From NCBI GenBank assembly GCA_050305515.1, contig JBNLFL010000015.1, positions 1 through 64,000 on the forward strand: 64,000 nucleotides of DNA. The letters run 5' to 3'. Positions 34,325 through 44,198 of this stretch are shown one piece after another (within the stretch, counting starts at the first letter, position 1; every line of letters begins with the position of its first letter). The notes under the pieces are model-generated. The model had not been told where the DNA came from, made no database searches, and saw only the letters and a program-made list of their open reading frames with translations. The position numbers and the translations under genes were made by a program. This DNA comes from JAFGUB01 sp050305515 (lineage in GTDB: Bacteria > Campylobacterota > Campylobacteria > Campylobacterales > Sulfurimonadaceae).

Positions 34325-35563
34325 ATGCAACAGACAAACCGACTACGTCCGTTTTTTGAAAACATCACGTTTGAACGTGACGATAACGAACTGGTGCTCA
34401 ACTTCGGTCCGCAGCACCCTTCTGCTCACGGTCAGCTCAGGCTGATGCTGCATCTGCAACAGGAGCAGATCGTCAAAGCCCATCCGGATATCGGATACCT
34501 GCACCGGGGTATGGAGAAGATGGCGGAGAACATGATCTATAACGAGTTCATGCCGACAACCGACCGTATGGACTACATTGCGTCAAGTGCCAACAACTAC
34601 GGCTTCGCGCTTGCCGTTGAAAAACTGATCGGCCTTGAAGTACCGCGTCGTGCGAAAGTCATCCGTATGCTGCTGCTGGAGATCAACCGTCTGATGTCAC
34701 ACCTCTTCTGGCTGGCGACTACGGCACTCGATATCGGCGCGATGACGGTTTTCCTTTTCGCATTCCGCGAACGTGAATACCTGATGGATATCATCGAAGA
34801 CTATTGCGGAGCGCGTCTGACGCATGCGGCTATCCGCATCGGCGGCGTGCCGCTGGATCTGCCCGATAATTTCATTCCCGATCTCAAAGTGTTTCTGGAC
34901 AAACTGCCGCAGAACATCAAAGACTACGAGGATCTGCTCGATACCAACCGTATCTGGCTAATGCGTATGGAAAAGGTGGGCGTCATTTCAACAGAGATGG
35001 CACTTTCATGGGGATGTACGGGGCCAATGCTGCGTGCTTCGGGCGTGGCATGGGATATTCGCAAGGAAGAGCCGTATGAGCTTTATGATGAAGTGGAGTT
35101 CAATGTTCCGGTTTCCGACAAGGGCGACAACTACGCGCGTTACAAGCTCTACATGGCTGAGATGCGTGAGAGTGCGAAGATCCTCTATCAGTGCATTGAC
35201 ATGTATGAAGAGACAAAACGCACCAACCAGACCGAACTGATGGCGCATGCGCCGCAGTACATTTCTGCTCCGAAACTCGACATCATGACACAGAACTACT
35301 CATTGATGCAGCATTTCGTTCTGGTAACCCAGGGGATGCGGCCTCCGGTCGGCGAAGTCTATGTGGCTACCGAATCTCCAAAAGGCGAGCTCGGGTTCTT
35401 CATTAATTCGCAGGGCGGACCATACCCCTACCGTTTGAAACTTCGTGCACCGTCATTCTGGCATACGGGCATTCTGACTGACCTGTTACCGGGTCATTAT
35501 ATTCCGGACGTTGTGTCCATCATCGGTACGACCAACATCGTATTCGGTGAAGTAGATCGTTAA
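34325..35563 (+). CDS. nuoD: NADH-quinone oxidoreductase subunit D (49 kDa)
   Basis: This 412-residue protein has NFGPQHPSAHGQLRL near residue 26 with the quinone-site His, GYLHRGMEKMAEN, DIGAMTVFLFAFRERE and RAPSFWHTGIL with a C-terminal DVVSIIGTTNIVFGEVDR. It forms the quinone cavity with NuoB. The start ATG 34325 follows AGGAGG. Length is normal. Confidence 0.95.
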   Translation: MQQTNRLRPFFENITFERDDNELVLNFGPQHPSAHGQLRLMLHLQQEQIVKAHPDIGYLHRGMEKMAENMIYNEFMPTTDRMDYIASSANNYGFALAVEKLIGLEVPRRAKVIRMLLLEINRLMSHLFWLATTALDIGAMTVFLFAFREREYLMDIIEDYCGARLTHAAIRIGGVPLDLPDNFIPDLKVFLDKLPQNIKDYEDLLDTNRIWLMRMEKVGVISTEMALSWGCTGPMLRASGVAWDIRKEEPYELYDEVEFNVPVSDKGDNYARYKLYMAEMRESAKILYQCIDMYEETKRTNQTELMAHAPQYISAPKLDIMTQNYSLMQHFVLVTQGMRPPVGEVYVATESPKGELGFFINSQGGPYPYRLKLRAPSFWHTGILTDLLPGHYIPDVVSIIGTTNIVFGEVDR

Positions 35564-35573
35564 GGGAGAGAGT

Positions 35574-35798
35574 ATGAGACGTTATGATTTACGCCATTTG
35601 CACGAAAACTTTGATGATCGCATGATGGAAATTATGGACAAAGAGGCCAAAAAAGGTGAAGTGATTATCTTCCTGTTCGAGATCGGCGATTTTTCGGGAG
35701 TACAGCGCTCTGCTGACCTGATGCGTGAGCGCGGTATTACCATGGTCAACTCGCTGAAGTTCAACGAGGCCGACTGGACCATCGTGGTCAAAAAATAA
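35574..35798 (+). CDS. Small NuoE-position subunit typical of Campylobacterota
   Basis: This 74-residue protein is encoded where nuoE usually stands. It has no cysteine and so cannot carry the 2Fe-2S centre of canonical NuoE (about 160 residues). Helicobacter and Campylobacter nuo operons have similarly small, cofactor-free proteins at this position. It may support docking of the electron donor onto the peripheral arm. The ribosome site GGGAGAG precedes ATG 35574. Confidence 0.8.
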   Translation: MRRYDLRHLHENFDDRMMEIMDKEAKKGEVIIFLFEIGDFSGVQRSADLMRERGITMVNSLKFNEADWTIVVKK

Positions 35799-35808
35799 GG
35801 ACACCATT

Positions 35809-37842
35809 GTGAGTAAAGTCTATTTTTCTACATGGCGCGGCGAATCGATCAACAATATCGGTAAAGCCGACGATGCATGGGAAGAATCAGCCTACAACCT
35901 GCCTGTTCAGTATAACGAGCATGCCAGCTCCAAAGCCTTTATCGGCTGGGACGGTGTTGCTCTGTTTGACCCGGAAGTCGACGTCGTGCGTCTGGCTACC
36001 GAGTATGCTGCGCAGTATCAGGTTTATTCCGAAGCGTGCGGACGCTGCGCGCCGGGACGATGGGGCGGTCGTATTCTTTACGATCTGCTCGACAAGATCG
36101 CCCGGGGCGAAGGAAGTATGGCTGATATGGAGCATCTTAAAGAGGTCTCCAAAACGATGCAGCTGACTTCCAAGTGTGAAATCGGGAAAACGGTACCCAA
36201 TCCGTTGCTGGACCTGATGGAGCACTTTGAGTCAGAATTCGTTACATGTATCAATGAACAGAAGCCATCGAAACATTATCACGAGCGTGTCAATTATATT
36301 GCCAAAATCACGGCACCGTGTACCGATGCCTGTCCGGCGCATGTTGATATCCCCGCGTACATTGAGGGCGTCCGGGATCTGAAGTTTGATGACTCGCTGA
36401 TGGCGACGCGTCAAACCATGCCGCTGGCGCATACCTGCGGCCGTGTCTGTCCGCATCCGTGTGAAACCGAGTGCCGCCGTCTGAACCTTGACGAACCGAT
36501 CTCCATCATGGAGCTCAAACGTCTGGGTGCCGATTATGAGACCGATCACGGTTTCGGTTTTTTCCACCCTGCCAAGCAGAAGAAAGCTACGGGTAAAAAA
36601 GTTGCGGTTGTCGGGGCCGGACCTGCCGGTCTGAGCACAGCCTATTATCTGGCGCTTGATGGTGTTCATTGCGACGTCTATGAAGAGCTTCCGGTTCTTG
36701 GCGGCGAAGTTGCGGTAGGCGTGCCCGAATACCGTATGCCGGTTGACAAATACAATCAGGATATCGAAGCGGTACGTGATCTTGGCGTTAATTTCATTCT
36801 CAATACCCGTGTTAGCGATGAGATGATGCGTCAGTTCGAAACCGACTACGACGCTATCATGATTGCTTCGGGTACGCGAATCTCGAAGAAAGTCTATTGT
36901 GACAATGAACGTTCCGAAATTACGGGTTACTGGGGTGCGATTGACTTTCTTGACCGTGTGAATCTCTATGAGAAATACGGCTATACACTTACCGAAGCCC
37001 AGAAGGAAGAGTATGCCATTGCGAAAGATTTCGTCGATCTGAGCGGTAAAACGGTTGTTTGTGTCGGAGGAGGTTTCACCTCGATGGACGTCGTACGCTG
37101 TTCAATTCGTGCCGGAGCCAAAAAGGTCGTGATGATTTATCGCCGTGACGAAAAGACCATTATTAACAACACGACCTACGAAGAGTATCATGAAGCGGTG
37201 GAAGAGGGTGTCGAGTTTATATTTCACTCTGCCGTGGCCGAGATCAAGGATGAGAACAATGTCCTTAAATCTTTGATGATTGACAAGTTCGAGCTGGTTC
37301 CGGACCCTAACGGCGGTCGTGCCCAGCTGGTCAAAATAGAAGGCGCATCATTTGAAATGGAAGCGGACTATCTGATTCCGGCGGTATCCCAGAGTGCGGA
37401 TCTGAAATTCGTACCCAAAGAGTGGGAACTTGAGATGACTTCCTGGGGTACGCTCAAAACGAACGGTAAGGATTATATGACCTCCCGTAAAGGCATTTTC
37501 GCTTCGGGTGACTGTGAATACGGTCCGATGACGATTGTCAATGCCGTGGGGCAGGCCAAACGCGCCGCTTCCGTTATGGCACGCTATGTCGAAACCGGAG
37601 AAATCACGCTGAGTGATGATGAGATCATGGAAGATCACCTCAGAAAAATGCGTGTCTACAACAAGAACGAGAAGATTACGGGCTGGATGCCGGGTATCCC
37701 CAGACCGGTAAGTGAAAAACTTGAAGTTGATGACCGCAAAAACAATAACAAAGAGGTGAATCTGGGCTTTACCCAGGAAGAGGCTATCGCCGAAGCAGAA
37801 CGCTGTATGCGCTGTTATTATATTGCGATGGTCGCACACTAG
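35809..37842 (+). CDS. NuoF-position flavoprotein: NuoF C-terminal segment fused to GltD-like oxidoreductase
   Basis: This 677-residue protein starts at GTG 35809. Residues 60-140 resemble the iron-sulfur end of NuoF (SEACGRCAPGRWGG). A GltD-like module follows, with CTDACPAHVDIPAYI and CGRVCPHPCETECRR cysteines, FAD site VVGAGPAGLSTAYYL near 267, second dinucleotide site VVCVGGGFTSMD near 427 and FASGDCEYGPMTIVNA. The FMN/NADH domain of NuoF is absent. It probably feeds electrons into complex I from NAD(P)H or another donor. One N3-type ligand appears to be Gly (CAPGR instead of CxPCR). Confidence 0.85.
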   Translation: MSKVYFSTWRGESINNIGKADDAWEESAYNLPVQYNEHASSKAFIGWDGVALFDPEVDVVRLATEYAAQYQVYSEACGRCAPGRWGGRILYDLLDKIARGEGSMADMEHLKEVSKTMQLTSKCEIGKTVPNPLLDLMEHFESEFVTCINEQKPSKHYHERVNYIAKITAPCTDACPAHVDIPAYIEGVRDLKFDDSLMATRQTMPLAHTCGRVCPHPCETECRRLNLDEPISIMELKRLGADYETDHGFGFFHPAKQKKATGKKVAVVGAGPAGLSTAYYLALDGVHCDVYEELPVLGGEVAVGVPEYRMPVDKYNQDIEAVRDLGVNFILNTRVSDEMMRQFETDYDAIMIASGTRISKKVYCDNERSEITGYWGAIDFLDRVNLYEKYGYTLTEAQKEEYAIAKDFVDLSGKTVVCVGGGFTSMDVVRCSIRAGAKKVVMIYRRDEKTIINNTTYEEYHEAVEEGVEFIFHSAVAEIKDENNVLKSLMIDKFELVPDPNGGRAQLVKIEGASFEMEADYLIPAVSQSADLKFVPKEWELEMTSWGTLKTNGKDYMTSRKGIFASGDCEYGPMTIVNAVGQAKRAASVMARYVETGEITLSDDEIMEDHLRKMRVYNKNEKITGWMPGIPRPVSEKLEVDDRKNNNKEVNLGFTQEEAIAEAERCMRCYYIAMVAH

Positions 37843-37851
37843 GAGCATGGA

Positions 37852-40083
37852 ATGAGTATCAATTTTACTATCGATGGCCGTTCCGTCACTGCACAGCGCG
37901 GTGAGTCGATTTTGGAGGTCGCACGCCGCGAGGGAATCTATATTCCTACCATGTGTTACCTTGCCAAAACGACTCCGAATGCATCGTGTCGAATGTGTGT
38001 GGTTCAGGTTGAAGGCGTGGACGGGTTTATTCTCAGCTGCAACACACCGCCTACTGAAGGAGCTGCCATTACAACCAATTCCGGTATGCTGTTCAAAGAG
38101 CGTCAGAGCATTATGAAGCTCTATAATGTCAATCATCCGCTTCAGTGCGGCGTCTGCGATAAAAGTGGCGAGTGCGATCTGCAGAACAAGACACTTGAAT
38201 TTGAAGTTTCCGAACAGACATTTGCCACGAAAGAGCAGAAGCGTAAACCAAAAAAATGGGGCGTGTTGAGTTACGATCCGTATCTCTGCATCATGTGCGA
38301 AAAGTGTACCGCCGTCTGTAACCAGGTCGTGGGCAGTGAAGCCCTCTACATCAAGCCCGGCGGCTACAAATCCGAAATCGACAATCACTATTCGCGCTGT
38401 ATCCAGTGCGGCGAGTGTATTTCGGTCTGTCCGGTAGGTGCGATGGCAAGCAGTGATTTCGAATACAGTGCCAACGCCTGGGAACTGAGTAAAATCCCAT
38501 CGGCATGTGCGCACTGCTCAAGTGCCTGCGCACTTGATTACGAGGTCAAGCAGATCGGTATCGACTCGACCAGAGGTGATCGCAAAATCTACCGTGTGAC
38601 GAACGAAGCCGATCACGACTCGCTTTGCGGGGCCGGACGCTTTGGTTATGACTATGAAAACCGCGTTACATGTAAAGATGAAACGGCATTCGGTAAAGTC
38701 GTATCGGCATTCCGTGATGCCAAGACAATCCGTTTCGGTTCCATGATAACCAATGAAGAGGCATACATCCTGCAGCAGCTCAAAGAGCGTCACGGCTATC
38801 GCCTCGTCAATCCGGAGGCACGTGCCTATCAGAAGTTCATGCAGGCATTCTCTTCCGTGAGCGGCAGTTCCCTTTACAGTGCGGATATGAAACGGGTGGC
38901 AATGAGTGATTTTGCCATTTCGCTCGGATGTGCCGTATCGCAGGACAATCCGATGGTGCGCTTTGCTCTCGCTCAGGCGGTGAACAACAACAAAGCCTAT
39001 GTCAGTGTGATGCATCCGATTGAAGATGAGAGCATCCGCAATATCGTGACACAGTATATCAAGCATGAAGTCGGTTCGGAAGAGGGTTTGCTGGCACTGC
39101 TGTGTGAGCTTTTTGTAACAGACGAGGCAAAAGAAACGCATCACGACTTTTTCGACACGCTTGATGCCGGATATATCTGCGGTGAGAGCAGTGTGGGTGA
39201 AGAGGAACTTGAGCAGCTTCAAAAAGCCAGTCGTCGCAAAAAGGCTCCGGTTCTAATACTCGGAGCCGATCTTTACAGTCATCCGCGTGCCGAAAACATT
39301 GCGAAAATGGCCGGCTTGCTTGATCGCTGCAGTGAGTTTGATGTGCTCATCATCCCGAGTGATACCAATACTCTGGGCGTCAGCCTGATCTGTGATCTTG
39401 ATGATGACATGCTCGATCCGGTTGTCGGCTACAATGCCGAGGGCAGCTGCACCCTGAGTGCTCTGGGCGGCGGTGATCTGGATATGCCGGCACTGAACCA
39501 GCAGGAGGGCACCTTCACTACTGTGGATAAAGAGGTGATTCCCCTCAATGCCGCATTGCCGTATCACGGGTACGAACTGAGCGATATCAGCAATGCTCTT
39601 GGCATTGAAAGCCGGTATGTCATAGATTTTACATGTAAGCTCCCGGAAGCAAAGGGATATCAGAATATTGCGTTTGATGCGCTGCCGAACTATTATCATA
39701 ACGACGGACGGCAGGTTCGCGGCTACAAATTGCAGATGCAGGATGTCGCCGTGGCAAACGAGATTGAAGCCATAGACGATATCAGCGAATTCAACGGCAG
39801 TGTTTTGTACCGTTGCAATCCGATTTCTCAGTTCAATCCATTCACGAACAAAGCGCATCAGATCGTGGACAAAGCTATGATTATCGGTTCCAGCCAGTTT
39901 GCAGATGCTGCAAAAATAAAAGGCGGGGACGAAGTGAGTTTCGTTATTGACGGAATCAGCTACCGCCGCAAGTTCCAGATCAGCAGCAAGCTGAAGGGAA
40001 CCGTGGCATTTCATCCCGACTTTGACGGCATTGAAAAAAGTGCCGCTTATCGCTATCAACAAGTCAAATTTGAGAGGGTCTAA
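37852..40083 (+). CDS. nuoG: NADH-quinone oxidoreductase subunit G, first copy
   Basis: This 743-residue protein begins with a 2Fe-2S domain (CYLAKTTPNASCRMC) and the His-ligated N5 site HPLQCGVCDKSGEC. Two 4Fe-4S sites (CIMCEKCTAVC and CIQCGECISVCPVG) and an N7-type CAHCSSAC site follow. The C-terminal 500 residues resemble the molybdopterin-protein fold without obvious cofactor function. It is followed by a second nuoG overlapping its stop (TAATG). Two TTACATGTAA copies are read as VTCK and FTCK. Confidence 0.92.
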   Translation: MSINFTIDGRSVTAQRGESILEVARREGIYIPTMCYLAKTTPNASCRMCVVQVEGVDGFILSCNTPPTEGAAITTNSGMLFKERQSIMKLYNVNHPLQCGVCDKSGECDLQNKTLEFEVSEQTFATKEQKRKPKKWGVLSYDPYLCIMCEKCTAVCNQVVGSEALYIKPGGYKSEIDNHYSRCIQCGECISVCPVGAMASSDFEYSANAWELSKIPSACAHCSSACALDYEVKQIGIDSTRGDRKIYRVTNEADHDSLCGAGRFGYDYENRVTCKDETAFGKVVSAFRDAKTIRFGSMITNEEAYILQQLKERHGYRLVNPEARAYQKFMQAFSSVSGSSLYSADMKRVAMSDFAISLGCAVSQDNPMVRFALAQAVNNNKAYVSVMHPIEDESIRNIVTQYIKHEVGSEEGLLALLCELFVTDEAKETHHDFFDTLDAGYICGESSVGEEELEQLQKASRRKKAPVLILGADLYSHPRAENIAKMAGLLDRCSEFDVLIIPSDTNTLGVSLICDLDDDMLDPVVGYNAEGSCTLSALGGGDLDMPALNQQEGTFTTVDKEVIPLNAALPYHGYELSDISNALGIESRYVIDFTCKLPEAKGYQNIAFDALPNYYHNDGRQVRGYKLQMQDVAVANEIEAIDDISEFNGSVLYRCNPISQFNPFTNKAHQIVDKAMIIGSSQFADAAKIKGGDEVSFVIDGISYRRKFQISSKLKGTVAFHPDFDGIEKSAAYRYQQVKFERV

Positions 40084-42572
40084 TGGAAAATCAGATTACT
40101 ATAACCATTGACGGGCGCGAGATTACGACGCAAGAAGGAGAATTTATCCTGAATGCGGCGCGTGCAAACGGCATCTTTATCCCGGCTATCTGCTATCTGA
40201 CGCGTTGCAGCCCCACGCTGGCGTGTCGTATCTGTCTCGTCGAGGCGGATGGCAAGCAGGTGTACGCCTGTAATGCCAAAGCCAAAGAGGGCATGAGTAT
40301 TGTAACGTCAACCGAGACGATCGAGACGGAACGACGTGCCATCATGGAAGTGTATGACGTCAACCATCCGCTTGAGTGCGGTGTGTGCGATCAGTCGGGG
40401 GAGTGCGAACTCCAGAACTATACGCTTGAAGTCGGTGTAGATACCCAGAACTATTCCATCAAGGATACGTTCAAGCCGGCACAGGACTGGGGGCTGATCC
40501 ATTACGATCCGGCACTCTGTATTGTGTGTGAGCGTTGTGTGACGGTCTGTAAGGATATGATCGGGGATGCCGCGCTTAAAACGGTACCGCGCGGTGGTGA
40601 TGCGATCCATGGTGAATATAAGGCGACCATGCCAAAAGACGCCTACGCAATGTGGAACAAGCTGAACAAATCGCTTATCGGCCCTTCTGACGGAAGCGAG
40701 ATGCTTGATTGTACCAACTGTGGAGAGTGTACGGCAGTCTGTCCGGTGGGTGCACTGGTCAGCTCCGACTTTCAGTACCGCTCCAACGCATGGGAGCTCA
40801 AGCAGATTCCTGCGACCTGCGCACATTGTAGTGCGGGCTGTCAGCTGAGCTATGATGTCAAGCACACCAGTATCGAAAACAGCGATGAAATGATCTACCG
40901 CGTCAAGAACGAATGGAACTATGTCTCCCTTTGCGGTGCCGGCCGTTACGGATTCGATTTCCAAAACAGCGGTGTTACGAAAGATGCCGCAGCATTCGAT
41001 GCAGCGATTGCAGCGTTTGAAAAAGCCGATACGATCGCATTCACTTCAAGCATTAGCAATGAAGAGGCGTACATTCTTCAAAAACTCAAAGAGAAACGCG
41101 GCTACAGGCTGATCAATCCTGAAGCCAAAGCGCTACAGGATTTTCTGGGAGAGTATTCGAAAATCAGCGCGCAGAAACTCTACAGCAGCGATTTGAAAAC
41201 GGTACATGCTTCCGATTTTGTCGTCTCAATCGGATCGGCACTCAAAAGCGACAACCCCAACGCCCGTTTTGCGATGAACAATGCCATCAGCATGAACAAG
41301 GGGGCAGGTCTTTACTTCCATCCGATTGCCGATCCGGTCATCAACGGTATGGGCAAAAACGTGATGAGCATCACTCATGCACCGATGATGGAAGAGGCGG
41401 CACTCTATCTGATGCTGGATCTTTTCGGTGATCGCGAAACCCTGCCCAAGGGCCTTGCAAAATATCTGGAAGGATTCCATTCCAAAAAGACAATCACCGT
41501 GGAAGAGACCATCAAGGAAGAGGTCATCGAGAAGGTGATGGTCAAAAAGGTGAATGAAGAGACCGGAGAAGAGGAAGAGGTCGAGGAAGAGAAGAAAAAG
41601 ATGGTTCCCAAAAAGATCACGAAAGAGGTCGAAGTGGATGAAAACCGTCTGCTTGAACTCCTGAGTGCGCCGGAGAGCTTTACGGAAACCCTTGAAAAAT
41701 TCCTGGCCAAAAAAGAGAAATATGCCTTGATGGTCGGACCGGACCTCTATACCCATCCGCACGCCAGAAACCTGGCACGTCTTGTAGCACTGGTCGAGAA
41801 ATATACACCGTTTGAGCTGGTGATGATTCCTTCACTCTCCAACTCTCTGGGTGTGAGTCTGATCTGCGACCTTGATGACGAAGCCGGTAGCTACAGCGTC
41901 GGATATAACACGAAAGGGGACTTCACGCTTTCTGCTCTTGGTGAGGGTGATCTGGATATGCCGGCACTCAATCAGCAAGAAGGTACCCTGACGAGCATCA
42001 ACAAACGCGTCAATCCTACCAATGCCGCTGTGGCGTATGGCGGTTACGAGCTCAATGACATTGCCAATGCGCTGGGGCTCAAAGCTGCTTACACCATTGA
42101 CTACACGGAAGCGCTTGGTTCTGTAGAGGGATATAAATCCGTCACGTTCGACGATCTTCCAAACTACTACACCAATGCCGGTGAAGAGGTCCGCGGGTAT
42201 CTGCTTGAGAATGTCGAAGTACAGCACGGACGCGGTGAAGCGGTAGAACCGGTTGAGGCCAAGGCACTCGACGGCGATCTGGTTTATCTGGGTAATCCGG
42301 TGCTTCAGTTTACCGCATTTACCAACGCAGCCCATCAGCTCAAAGCTGCCGGCGGACTCTATGCCGCAGAGGCATTTATGAACAAACACGGTGTGGCTGA
42401 AGGCGATACCGTTGAGGTGAAAACCGATCGCGGCACACTGCGTGTGAAGGTAATTCACGACAATAAAATCGAGGGGGAGATCGCGTATCTGCCCACATTT
42501 GATACCAATCTCAACTCTGAGGCGCTCTTTGACGGTTACCGTTTCAGTACCGCTTCATTTCAAAAGGTGTGA
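40083..42572 (+). CDS. nuoG: NADH-quinone oxidoreductase subunit G, second copy with a charged insertion
   Basis: This 829-residue paralogue of the preceding gene has the same cluster sites: CYLTRCSPTLACRIC, HPLECGVCDQSGEC, CIVCERCVTVC, CTNCGECTAVCPVG and CAHCSAGC. It differs by an insertion around residues 470-520 dominated by Glu, Lys and Val (for example EEEVEEEKKKMVPKK), likely a surface helix or flexible arm. Both copies share a long C-terminal motif region (GVSLICDLDD). Tandem nuoG genes are known in Sulfurimonas-type nuo operons. Which copy works in which condition is unknown. Confidence 0.9.
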   Translation: MENQITITIDGREITTQEGEFILNAARANGIFIPAICYLTRCSPTLACRICLVEADGKQVYACNAKAKEGMSIVTSTETIETERRAIMEVYDVNHPLECGVCDQSGECELQNYTLEVGVDTQNYSIKDTFKPAQDWGLIHYDPALCIVCERCVTVCKDMIGDAALKTVPRGGDAIHGEYKATMPKDAYAMWNKLNKSLIGPSDGSEMLDCTNCGECTAVCPVGALVSSDFQYRSNAWELKQIPATCAHCSAGCQLSYDVKHTSIENSDEMIYRVKNEWNYVSLCGAGRYGFDFQNSGVTKDAAAFDAAIAAFEKADTIAFTSSISNEEAYILQKLKEKRGYRLINPEAKALQDFLGEYSKISAQKLYSSDLKTVHASDFVVSIGSALKSDNPNARFAMNNAISMNKGAGLYFHPIADPVINGMGKNVMSITHAPMMEEAALYLMLDLFGDRETLPKGLAKYLEGFHSKKTITVEETIKEEVIEKVMVKKVNEETGEEEEVEEEKKKMVPKKITKEVEVDENRLLELLSAPESFTETLEKFLAKKEKYALMVGPDLYTHPHARNLARLVALVEKYTPFELVMIPSLSNSLGVSLICDLDDEAGSYSVGYNTKGDFTLSALGEGDLDMPALNQQEGTLTSINKRVNPTNAAVAYGGYELNDIANALGLKAAYTIDYTEALGSVEGYKSVTFDDLPNYYTNAGEEVRGYLLENVEVQHGRGEAVEPVEAKALDGDLVYLGNPVLQFTAFTNAAHQLKAAGGLYAAEAFMNKHGVAEGDTVEVKTDRGTLRVKVIHDNKIEGEIAYLPTFDTNLNSEALFDGYRFSTASFQKV

Positions 42573-42575
42573 TAG

Positions 42576-43565
42576 ATGGATATAGCTTTTCTTATTGAGA
42601 CGATTGTTAAAATCGTCGTCATCCTTCTGGTCTTTTCGGCGCTGGCCGGATTCGGTACCTACTTTGAACGTAAAGTACTGGCATTCATGCAGCGACGTCT
42701 CGGGCCGATGCATGTCGGTCCGTACGGGCTGCTTCAGATTGCTGCTGACGGTATCAAGCTCTTTACGAAAGAGGACATCATTCCGCAGAATGTCGTTGCC
42801 CCGATCTTCAAGATTGCACCGGTTATTACCGCAGCTACGGCTTTCATGGCAGCAGCTGCGATTCCGTTCATGCCCTCGTTCACGATTATGGGCTATGAAG
42901 TCCATCCGATTGTTGCGGACATCAATATCGGGATTCTCTATATTCTTGGTGTGATGGGTGCCGGACTCTACGGTCCGCTGCTGGGCGGTCTGGCGTCGGC
43001 CAACAAATGGTCGCTGATCTCGACGGCGCGCGCAGCGGCGATTTTCATCTCCTATGAAGTGATCACGGGGCTCTCGCTGCTTGCACCGCTGATGATGGTG
43101 GGGTCGCTCTCCCTGATCGATTTCAACACCTATCAGGCAGGGGGATTCGGAAGCTGGATCGTCTGGTCGCAGCCCGTTGCTTTCATTCTGTTTGTCATTG
43201 CAGGTTTTGCCGAGACGGGTCGTACGCCGTTTCACCTTGTCGCCAATGATCACGAGATCATTGACGGTTTCGGTACGGAGTATTCGGGAATGCGCTGGGG
43301 ACTCTTTTTTATCGGAGAGTATGCCAACATGTTCTTTATTTCGTTCGTGATTTCCATTATCTTCCTTGGCGGCTATGGTGACGGGTCGGGACTGGGAGCA
43401 TTGGGACTGCTGCTGAAAGTATCGTTCCTGTTCTTCTTCTTCCTCTGGACACGTGCCGCGTGGCCGGATGTCCGACCGGACCAGCTTATGTGGCTCTGCT
43501 GGAAAGTACTGATGCCAATTGCAGTTATCAACGTCGTCATTACCGGCGTTGTGATGATGTTTTAA
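42576..43565 (+). CDS. nuoH: NADH-quinone oxidoreductase subunit H
   Basis: This 329-residue membrane subunit has eight or nine helices. Conserved parts are FERKVLAFMQRRLGPMHVGP, QIAADGIKLFTKEDIIP and AETGRTPFHLVANDHEIIDGF. It connects the quinone site to the proton-pumping arm. It is four bases after nuoG2. Confidence 0.95.
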   Translation: MDIAFLIETIVKIVVILLVFSALAGFGTYFERKVLAFMQRRLGPMHVGPYGLLQIAADGIKLFTKEDIIPQNVVAPIFKIAPVITAATAFMAAAAIPFMPSFTIMGYEVHPIVADINIGILYILGVMGAGLYGPLLGGLASANKWSLISTARAAAIFISYEVITGLSLLAPLMMVGSLSLIDFNTYQAGGFGSWIVWSQPVAFILFVIAGFAETGRTPFHLVANDHEIIDGFGTEYSGMRWGLFFIGEYANMFFISFVISIIFLGGYGDGSGLGALGLLLKVSFLFFFFLWTRAAWPDVRPDQLMWLCWKVLMPIAVINVVITGVVMMF

Positions 43566-43574
43566 AGGGTGATG

Positions 43575-44189
43575 ATGCATAACGAACCATTAAAAGACAG
43601 AAATATTTCTGGTGACTATTACTTTGTGGATATTGCAGAGTATCCGACAACAATGTGGGGCACGTTCAAGCGCGCGACACAACGTGCCCTGCGCGGAGAA
43701 CTTTTTGTAGGGCTGTGGGTTGTCCTGCGCGAGATGATCAAGTTTGATATTCATACGGTGCAGTATCCCAAAGAGAAGCTGCCTGTCGGACCACGCTATC
43801 GCGCCGTTCATGCGATGCAGCGTCTTTTTGAATCCGGTACCGAGCGCTGTATCGGTTGCGGATTGTGTGAAAAGATCTGTATTTCCAATTGTATCCGCAT
43901 GGAGACGCGTCTGGATGAGAACAGCCGCAAAGAGGTGAGTGAATATACCATCAACCTCGGACGCTGCATCTTTTGCGGATATTGCGCGGAAGTGTGTCCG
44001 GAACTGGCAATTGTCCACGGACCGCGTTATGAGAACGTTTCGGAACAGCGTGCGCACTATATCGATTATGCCGACATGCTGACACCGATTGACAGGGCGA
44101 TCAGCGGAGAGCAGAAAGAGTTCGACGGATTTGGCGCCGTTACCCCACACGAAGATGAGCGCGTGAAAACCACGCCGCTGGCATATTAA
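43575..44189 (+). CDS. nuoI: NADH-quinone oxidoreductase subunit I
   Basis: This 204-residue 8Fe ferredoxin-like subunit has the two cluster motifs CIGCGLCEKICISNC and CIFCGYCAEVCPELA, ligating N6a and N6b. Three possible start codons stand in a row (GTG 43569, ATG 43572, ATG 43575); the last has the best spacing from AAAGGG. Length is typical. Confidence 0.93.
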   Translation: MHNEPLKDRNISGDYYFVDIAEYPTTMWGTFKRATQRALRGELFVGLWVVLREMIKFDIHTVQYPKEKLPVGPRYRAVHAMQRLFESGTERCIGCGLCEKICISNCIRMETRLDENSRKEVSEYTINLGRCIFCGYCAEVCPELAIVHGPRYENVSEQRAHYIDYADMLTPIDRAISGEQKEFDGFGAVTPHEDERVKTTPLAY

Positions 44190-44198
44190 GGAGCTGTG

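Noticed and set aside
33429..34337. Antisense frame over nuoC
   Set aside because: NuoC signature is on the plus strand; antisense composition is unlike a real protein.
37348..38514. Long antisense frame across the NuoF-like/nuoG1 junction
   Set aside because: It spans two well-supported plus-strand genes and their ribosome site, and has no motif of its own.
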